Assembly (NCBI GenBank): GCA_917880885.1
Contig: OU862913.1
Location: forward strand, 25,119,286-25,183,285
Reading direction: 5' to 3'
DNA length: 64,000 nucleotides
DNA from: Limnephilus marmoratus
Taxonomy: Eukaryota > Arthropoda > Insecta > Trichoptera > Limnephilidae
Part shown: positions 58,709 to 64,000 of the stretch, piece by piece
How positions within the stretch are numbered: the first letter of the stretch is position 1
Layout of the letters: every line of letters begins with the position of its first letter
Translations under genes and position numbers: made by a program
The notes under the pieces: generated by a model
Seen by the model: the letters and a program-made list of their open reading frames with translations, nothing else
Databases searched by the model: none
Told to the model about the DNA's origin: nothing

Positions 58709-58885
58709 GCCCTGTCGGTGGCTTAGTTGACACGCGTTTGGGTCCCACGAAGCCTGCCGTCGTGTTCGATTCTTCGGCTGGCTAAGTCATCCATCACGAC
58801 ACAAGCAACATTATCCGCTTTTTGTGATGATAGTAGAAGATTTTCAAAAATTGTCAGGCCATTCAGGAATGTTTGTCATTCTCTA
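58709..58885 (+). repeat. tRNA-derived SINE (family 3)
   Basis: Head GTCGGTGGCTTAGTTGACAC and B-box-like CGTGTTCGATTCTTCGGC, with a body matching 17990-18150. The tail ends in TATAAAAAAATAATAATATT. Confidence 0.6.
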
Positions 58886-59000
58886 TAAAAAAATAATAAT
58901 ATTATATCAAAAAATTGAAATGAGACTATGTTCATGACAAAAAAATGCATTTAGCTTCTTTCAGATGTGCGCCGAATCGTCACAAGGAGTTAGTATAAAC

Positions 59001-59670
59001 CAGGGCTTCCCAAACTTATTTCAACTGTGACGCCCTTGGGAAGTTGCCATATTTTTGCGACGCCGCCCCCCCCCCCCCCCCCGGTGACTAAAAATCTAGG
59101 CCCCCCGCCGCTTATTTGTACCAAGCGAGGTATTTTGAAGCCCCCCCCCCCTGAACGGGTCACGTAGTATGGGTACGTTCCCTAATAACAGAAAATAATT
59201 TGTCAGAAAAACTCCAAAGAGTATCTAAATTTTTTATTAGAGAATAAAGAACACAACATAAAATCAAAAATGGAAGCAAAAAAATAGATTAAAAAGCAAC
59301 CACACCATTTTTTCTTTGGTATCAATGAGAAGGATGTGCTTGCTTTTCTGAGTATAGTTTCTCAAAACGAGGATGAAGTTTCGAAATTACCACTCTCGTC
59401 TCTGCCTCCAAATTTATTTTCGATCTGTACTTGTTCTTAATTACTGCAACTGCAGAGAAACCTGTCTCGCACAAGTATGATGTCGCAAACGGTAATAAAA
59501 CCCTCAACGCTGCAGTGCTGATGGAACGATATTCTTGATCAATAAGTGGCGCGGGACTCGGTCACTCCGGATTGTGCGTGTGGGAGACTCTATAAAGATT
59601 GCCTCGCGACGCCCCTGGGATGACACCGCGGCGCCCCGGGGCGTCGCGACTCACAGTTAGGGAAGCCCTG
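59001..59670. mobile_element. hAT element remnant
   Basis: CAGGGCTTCCCAAAC and the complement of CAGGGCTTCCCTAAC form the ends. GTATAAAC is repeated at 58993-59000 and 59671-59678. It keeps a fragment of the transposase C-terminus (59322-59507, minus) and a half MITE (59080-59185). Confidence 0.9.
59322..59507 (-). pseudogene. hAT (ZBED5-like) transposase C-terminal fragment
   Basis: FATSYLCETGFSAVAVIKNK followed by RSKINLEAETRVVISKLHPR is the C-terminal dimerisation region of the ZBED5/Charlie-type hAT family. Only about 60 residues remain; the element is an internal-deletion derivative. Confidence 0.75.
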
Positions 59671-59679
59671 GTATAAACT

Positions 59680-60750
59680 ATCAAAGTATCAAGAATTATT
59701 TTGTTTTTAAATTTTAAACTTCACTTGTACGTAAATGATGATCTTGGCCATGTAAAGTTTCTTAATAGTTACATTTTTTAAAATTAAGTTGAGGAAACAA
59801 ACTTATTTATTAAAAATCACAAAAAATAAGAATAAACAAACATTCAGACGGTTTTATGGGTGACAAACATTGAAAACACAAGTTAATTTTATTATTATAA
59901 GTTTAGTGTCACCATTCACCATATTGATTTTTGAAGTAAAAACTTCTTTAGCACCGTTGGTTGTGATTTGAAACTCGATGAAACGGAAACGAGTGACACT
60001 AAAAGAGACAAAAACATACAGAATTTAGTTTGCGAGAGAATGAGACAGCAATAAAATACTCAGTTCCAATACATATAATACGATAAATCCACGGTTCCAC
60101 GAAGTCCCTTTTAGTGTAGTGGTTTAAAGCACCTGGTGAACATTTGCAAACATTCAGCCGACTAGGAATCGAATCCTACGAACTCCAAAAAAAATGTAGG
60201 TATTTATATTTGTAAAATCAATATCCAATCTTCAATCACTTAAAAATGATCAGGCATAAGAATGCGACATCTAGCGACTCAGAAGAAGAGACAACAAATA
60301 CAAATAAGATGACCAAATGTATAGGAAAAGGTGCACTGGAATTCGACGACTAAAATATGGAAAAAAATCATCCTTCACATTGATAAAAAAAGTGCTTCGT
60401 AGTCTCCATACTCTTATCTATTTTAGTTTCTGAAGGTTTCACTTCTACCGCATGTGAATTGCACTCAGATTTTTTTAAACTTTCCGACTAAAATTATTTT
60501 TATTAGCAATTACAAACGACGAAGCTTATAAATGTGTATGAAACAAGTTGACAAACAAGTTCACAACACAATACCAAAAGGGAAATTATTTTTTGTGGTA
60601 TTTGATGCTTTGTGCCTACCCCCATAATTATTATTGTTGGGTAAATGTGTTTCATAAAATTGCAGCACTTGAACATCACAAAAATGACAAATTACATAAC
60701 CTAAAAATTGAAGACATTTGTTTAGAAAAATAATATTGCACTAGTGATAA
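59680..60750. other. Upstream flank of MRPL43
   Basis: AT-rich. A tRNA-like SINE head lies at about 60108-60187 (TAGTGTAGTGGTTTAAAGC and GGAATCGAATCC). A 61-codon open frame at 60548-60733 ends 20 bp before the MRPL43 start and has no family resemblance. No TATA or initiator is obvious. Confidence 0.35.
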
Positions 60751-60752
60751 AA

Positions 60753-60889
60753 ATGTCGAACAACCACCTATTCCTTAAGTCGGGCTTCGTGCGCGCCCCT
60801 CTGGAAAACGGGCTGGGGCGCCACGTCTGCCAGCTGCAGAGAGTGGTCATCAAATTCTGCAAAAACAATGGCTCCAGTCGAGGAGTGAG
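60753..60889 (+). CDS. MRPL43: Mitochondrial ribosomal protein L43 (mL43), exon 1
   Basis: mL43 is a nuclear-encoded protein of the mitochondrial large ribosomal subunit with a thioredoxin-like L51/S25/CI-B8 fold. The exon begins at ATG 60753 and reads [20 protein letters not shown], then [20 protein letters not shown]. This matches the N-terminus of the family (GxGRxVxQLQR and the SSRG turn). It ends at GTGAG|GTTAG in phase 2, and the next exon completes the codon. The start is the first ATG that gives the family N-terminus; nothing upstream aligns. Confidence 0.87.
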
Positions 60890-61020
60890 GTTAGATTTAT
60901 TTTCATTTATCGGCGAGAGTTTTAAAAAAAAAGACCCTCCACACAGCATCACCAAAGCTGATGCAGGCCCTGACCATGGAATTTGCCAACTTTAATTTAT
61001 GTTGTGCGTTTGATTCCCAG
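60890..61020 (+). other. MRPL43 intron 1 with a SINE-like scrap
   Basis: A 131-bp GT-AG intron (GTTAG ... TTGATTCCCAG). Nearly half is a fragment of the hairpin repeat (AAAGACCCTCCACACAGCATC, about 60928-60985), truncated before the hairpin is complete. Confidence 0.8.
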
Positions 61021-61127
61021 GGACTTTGTGGAGAATGACCTGATCAACTTTGCTCGGGAACAACCAGGAGTAGCCGTTTACCTTAAGCCGAGAAGACATC
61101 GCACTCCTGTCATAGTCGGAGAATACC
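61021..61127 (+). CDS. MRPL43: Mitochondrial ribosomal protein L43 (mL43), exon 2
   Basis: Continuing from exon 1, it reads RDFVENDLINFAREQPG, then VAVYLKPRRHRTPVIVGEY. This is the conserved core of mL43 (FxExxxxxFAxxxPGVxxYxxxR, VxxEY). The donor is C|GTAAG at 61128. Exons 1 and 2 cover about 80 residues, roughly the first half of the protein. The exon encoding the NG.. C-terminal part was not found up to 64000 and would lie beyond a repeat-filled intron of at least 2.8 kb. Confidence 0.87.
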
Positions 61128-61224
61128 GTAAGCATGCATTGCACTAATATCATTCCATGGCAGTTGATCTTCTGACAATTGGCCCCAAGAACATACTTAA
61201 GCCTCGATGACACAGGGCGAGTTT

Positions 61225-62485
61225 ACAAGCTACGGAAAAAATTCGGGGGTAAAGTTCGGTTTATGGGCGAAATTCCTAAAAAATAAAACTAGTTATTTTT
61301 ATACTAATTTGGGGTCGGGGAATCCGAATCTGAAAGAATTAGGCGGCGGCAAGCAATATTAACTGAATTACACGACTTTAAAATTTTTTATACACATACA
61401 GGAAAATAGCCATTTTGGAAGCATTCTGATTCCTAGAAAATCAAACTAGTTATTTTTATACTAACTATGGGCCGGGGAATCCGAATCGTGAATACTTCGT
61501 GTGTCAAAATGCTTCCGAAATGACTATTTTCGACTCCAGATACGAATATCTACAGCCTGTATGTCTGACGAATATCTACAGCGCATATGTTGAACTAATA
61601 TCTACGAACTTCAGAGTGTTGATTAATATCTACAGAGCTAAGGTCTGACGAATATCTATGACGGTCCCGGTGTTGATTAATATCTACAGAGCGTAGGTTG
61701 AACTAATATCTACAGAGCGTAGGTTGGACAATTATCTAAAGAGGGCAGCTGAGCAAGAGGTTGTACGGAAAAGCATAAATTACTTCATTTACGTAATTAA
61801 TAATTAGATTACGTAAAGGCTTAAACGTTTAAAGTACATGAAGTTTTTGCATAATATTACATATTTTGCTATTTACGAGGACAATAATTTATTGAACAAA
61901 CATGGAGGTCATAATACAAAGATATTTTTTTATTTATTTCGAAATACACGGCACCACATGTGCCGTTAACATAAATAACCTAACCTAACCTAATGTAAAT
62001 AATAATATTTTATTATTTACATACATACACAAATTAAGTTTTTTTTTAAACTGCATACGCAATATTAAGTTATTCCAATATGCTATACATAATTGCAAAT
62101 CCAACCTCTGCCAGTGCTGTAGATATTCGTCAACACTTTGGTTCCCATAGATATTAGTCAACAGTTTGAGCTGTAGATATTCGTCAACACTTTGGTTCCC
62201 ATAGATATTAGTCAACAGTTTGAGCTGTAGATATTCGTCAACACTTTGGTTCCCATAGATATTAGTTCGATTTTTTCAGTTTTTGGAATTCCTGTAGATA
62301 TTAGTAGACGCCTCCCTATTTTCATGTGTGTGTGTATAGAAAATTTTAAAGTCGTGTAATTCAGTTAATATTGCTTGCCGCCGCCTAATTCTTTCAGATT
62401 CGGATTCCCCGACCCCAAATTAGTATAAAAATAACTAGTTTTATTTTTTAGGAATTTCGCCCATAAACTGAATTTTTTCCAAATT
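61225..62485. repeat. Fold-back element split by a younger insertion
   Basis: 61250-61415 (TAAAACTAGTTATTTTTATAC and GGGGTCGGGGAATCCGAATC) is mirrored by 62325-62475. A third copy in direct orientation follows at about 62520-62640. The element at 61532-62315 lies in the middle of the palindrome. Confidence 0.8.
61532..62315. mobile_element. Non-autonomous element with 54-bp subterminal repeats (copy 3)
   Basis: CTATTTTC is repeated at 61524-61531 and 62316-62323. The left arm (61532-61745) and right arm (62110-62315) are built from the ATATCTACAG boxes; the right arm has exact 54-bp units. The core carries about 300 bp of extra AT-rich DNA, including CCTAACCTAACCTAATG near 61978. No open frame. 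Confidence 0.87.
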
Positions 62486-62831
62486 CGGTTTACGGGAGAT
62501 GGTCCTAGATAAATTTTTTTTTTTTTATTTTAATTATGGGCCGGAAAATCCGAATCTGAAAGAATTAGGCGTCGGCAAGCAATATTAACTGAATTACACG
62601 ACTTTAAAATTTTCTATAAACACTAAGGAAAAAACGTCATTTTTAATGCGCTGACATAAGAAGTCATAGAAAAACAAGAAATGTACAAAAACATGTGTCG
62701 GCAGTGTTACCAACTCTCAAAAATATTTATCCCTATATCAATAACGTAAAACTTTCCGACACGACACTTCCTCACATGATAATTCATCACATAACACATT
62801 AACCTGAAAACCTAACCTAACCTAACCTAAC

Positions 62832-63186
62832 GCTAGGTTTGTGTAACATGGTTTGTGCCCCTTTATACCGCCTGCTCGCGTCAAGGCAAGAAAACATCCC
62901 AGTTTTCAACTAGTTTAGCGGCTACGCTAGGTTTGTATAACATGGTTTGTGCCCCTTTATACCGCCTGCTCGCGTCAAGGCAAGAAAACATCCCAGTTTT
63001 CAACTAGTTTAGCGGCTACGCTAGGTTTGTATAACATGGTTTGTGCCCCTTTATACCGCCTGCTCGCGTCAAGGCAAGAAAACATCCCAGTTTTCAATTA
63101 GTTTAGCGGCTACGCTAGGTTTGTGTAACATGGTTTGTGCCCCTTTATACCGCCTGCTCGCGTCAAGGCAAGAAAACATCCCTCAT
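62832..63186. repeat. 94-bp tandem repeat, 3.8 copies
   Basis: GCTAGGTTTGT starts at 62832, 62926, 63020 and 63114, an exact 94-bp period. The units differ at only a few bases. Preceded by CCTAACCTAACCTAACCTAA and followed directly by a 54-bp array. Confidence 0.92.
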
Positions 63187-63410
63187 TCTTATTAGTCAAC
63201 AGTTTGAGCTGTAGATATTCGTCAACACTTTGGTTCTCATAGATATTAGTCAACAGTTTGAGCTGTAGATATTCGTCCACACTTTGGTTCTCATAGATAT
63301 TAGTCAACAGTTTGAGTTGTAGATATTCGTCAACACTTTGGTTCTCATAGATATTAGTGAACAGTTTGAGCTGTAAATATTCGTCAACACTTTGATTCTC
63401 ATAGATTTAT
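63187..63410. repeat. Free-standing array of the 54-bp subterminal unit
   Basis: Four units of GTCAACAGTTTGAGCTGTAG plus GTCAACACTTTGGTTCTCAT type, as in the right arms of the elements at 55710 and 61532, but without the element's ends. It may be a partial copy or a locally amplified satellite. Confidence 0.8.
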
Positions 63411-63572
63411 AATTTTATACTAATTATAATTTGGGGGGCCAACTGTCAGGCAATCAACTGTCGAGTCACCCACTAATACGACTTACTTCCTCCAGCAAGG
63501 TGACACAACAGCGTTACTGTCTGAATATTTGAATTATTTATATGTCGCTCCGTGCGAAAGTTTTGATAATAC

Positions 63573-63960
63573 AGTGGAGCGTCGATTATCCGAACGTCGA
63601 TCATCCGAACGACCGCTTATCCGAACTACTACGTCCGCCCGACCCGCTCGTGCCTACTCTCAAAAACGTCTACAATGCAGACGAAACCGGGCTCAATTTG
63701 AAAGCTTTGCCACGAAAAACTCTTGCTTTGGTTAGCAGCGTTTAGCTTTGGTTACAACTTAGCCATTTGCATTGGTCCTAAAATAGCAATGATCATATCA
63801 CTGCCTACGTACATGTGCTAATGGTACTGGCAGCCACCGATTGCCCGTGCTTGTAATTGGTAAAAGCAAGAAACCACGTTGTTTCAAACAATTTAATATT
63901 TCTGCGATGCCTATCGTTTACACTTCGCAAAAGAGTTCTTGGATGGATAGTACATTAATG
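63573..63960 (+). pseudogene. Tigger/pogo transposase remnant
   Basis: A Tigger-like inverted end (CAGTGGAGCGTCGATTATCC) lies at 63573, followed closely by transposase core: VYNADETGLNLKALPRKTLA (63670-63730, first catalytic Asp region of the DDE_1 family). After a frameshift and small gap come TGSHRLPVLVIGKSKKPR and YTSQKSSWM. The N-terminal CENP-B-like DNA-binding domain is deleted. Dead copy. Confidence 0.8.
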
Positions 63961-63966
63961 GTTTTT

Positions 63967-64000
63967 TAAACGACTTCAAAAAGGAGGAAGTTCTCAATTC
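63967..64000 (+). repeat. Start of an AAACGACTTCAAAAAGGA repeat, cut by the window end
   Basis: Same start and next 20 bases as 39753-39786. The rest lies outside the window. Confidence 0.7.

Noticed and set aside
60548..60733. A 61-codon frame just upstream of MRPL43
   Set aside because: AT-rich, no relatives I recognise and no start context; more likely the 5' region of MRPL43.
61970..61995. Telomere: CCTAACCTAACCTAA runs here and at 62815
   Set aside because: Only three or four units, inside transposon-like DNA and with unique sequence on both sides. They are interstitial telomere-like repeats, not a chromosome end.
63187..63410. CRISPR-like array
   Set aside because: The repeats are direct 54-bp tandem units without unique spacers, in a eukaryotic genome; they are satellite or transposon arms.

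Overview
The window is nuclear DNA of an animal, most likely an insect. It is AT-rich, has short canonical GT-AG introns, carries TTAGG/CCTAA-like stretches (for example near 46390, 61975 and 62815), and is packed with insect-type mobile DNA: non-LTR retrotransposons, hAT, mariner and Tigger relics, Helitron pieces, several tRNA-derived SINE families and many fold-back MITEs. I cannot name the species or the order. Most of the 64 kb is transposon on transposon, and only a few stretches look like host genes.

Host-type genes. (1) A large gene on the minus strand (32780 down to 23246) encodes a lipase-like alpha/beta hydrolase, a NACHT NTPase and a long, nearly identical ankyrin array. This is the layout of an NLR-type intracellular sensor with an enzymatic head. 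A 1580-bp hAT element with a perfect 8-bp target duplication interrupts its array, and three identical 1-nt deletions further down together restore the frame. (2) MRPL43 (mitochondrial ribosomal protein mL43) has its first two coding exons at 60753-61127, plus strand. (3) ATP synthase subunit e has one exon at 55077-55233, minus strand. (4) A puzzling set of exon-like blocks on the minus strand between 10.3 and 22.6 kb is built from 54-57-bp repeats and bounded by splice-site-like sequences.

Layout. 0-0.8 kb: SINE plus a LINE 3' end. 0.8-5.3 kb: near-complete LINE on the minus strand. 5.6-11 kb and 13.4-17.5 kb: two copies of a segmental duplication, with a shorter relative at 12-13 kb; each copy provides the empty site for insertions in the other. 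18-22.6 kb: SINE, MITEs and more repeat exons. 23.2-32.8 kb: the hydrolase-NACHT-ankyrin gene. 33-38 kb: AT-rich DNA and LINE scraps. 38.3-41.2 kb: hAT element with a decayed ZMYM1-like transposase. 41.2-50 kb: MITEs, LINE, Helitron, hAT and mariner remnants. 50-60 kb: repeats plus the subunit e exon. 60.7-61.1 kb: MRPL43. 61.2-64 kb: fold-back and tandem repeats and a Tigger relic.

The strongest leads are the lipase-NACHT-ankyrin gene with its fast-homogenising array, an apparently undescribed transposon family with 54-bp subterminal arrays and 8-bp target duplications, and a SINE that shares its 3' hairpin with a LINE. All homology calls are from memory of protein families; no search was run.
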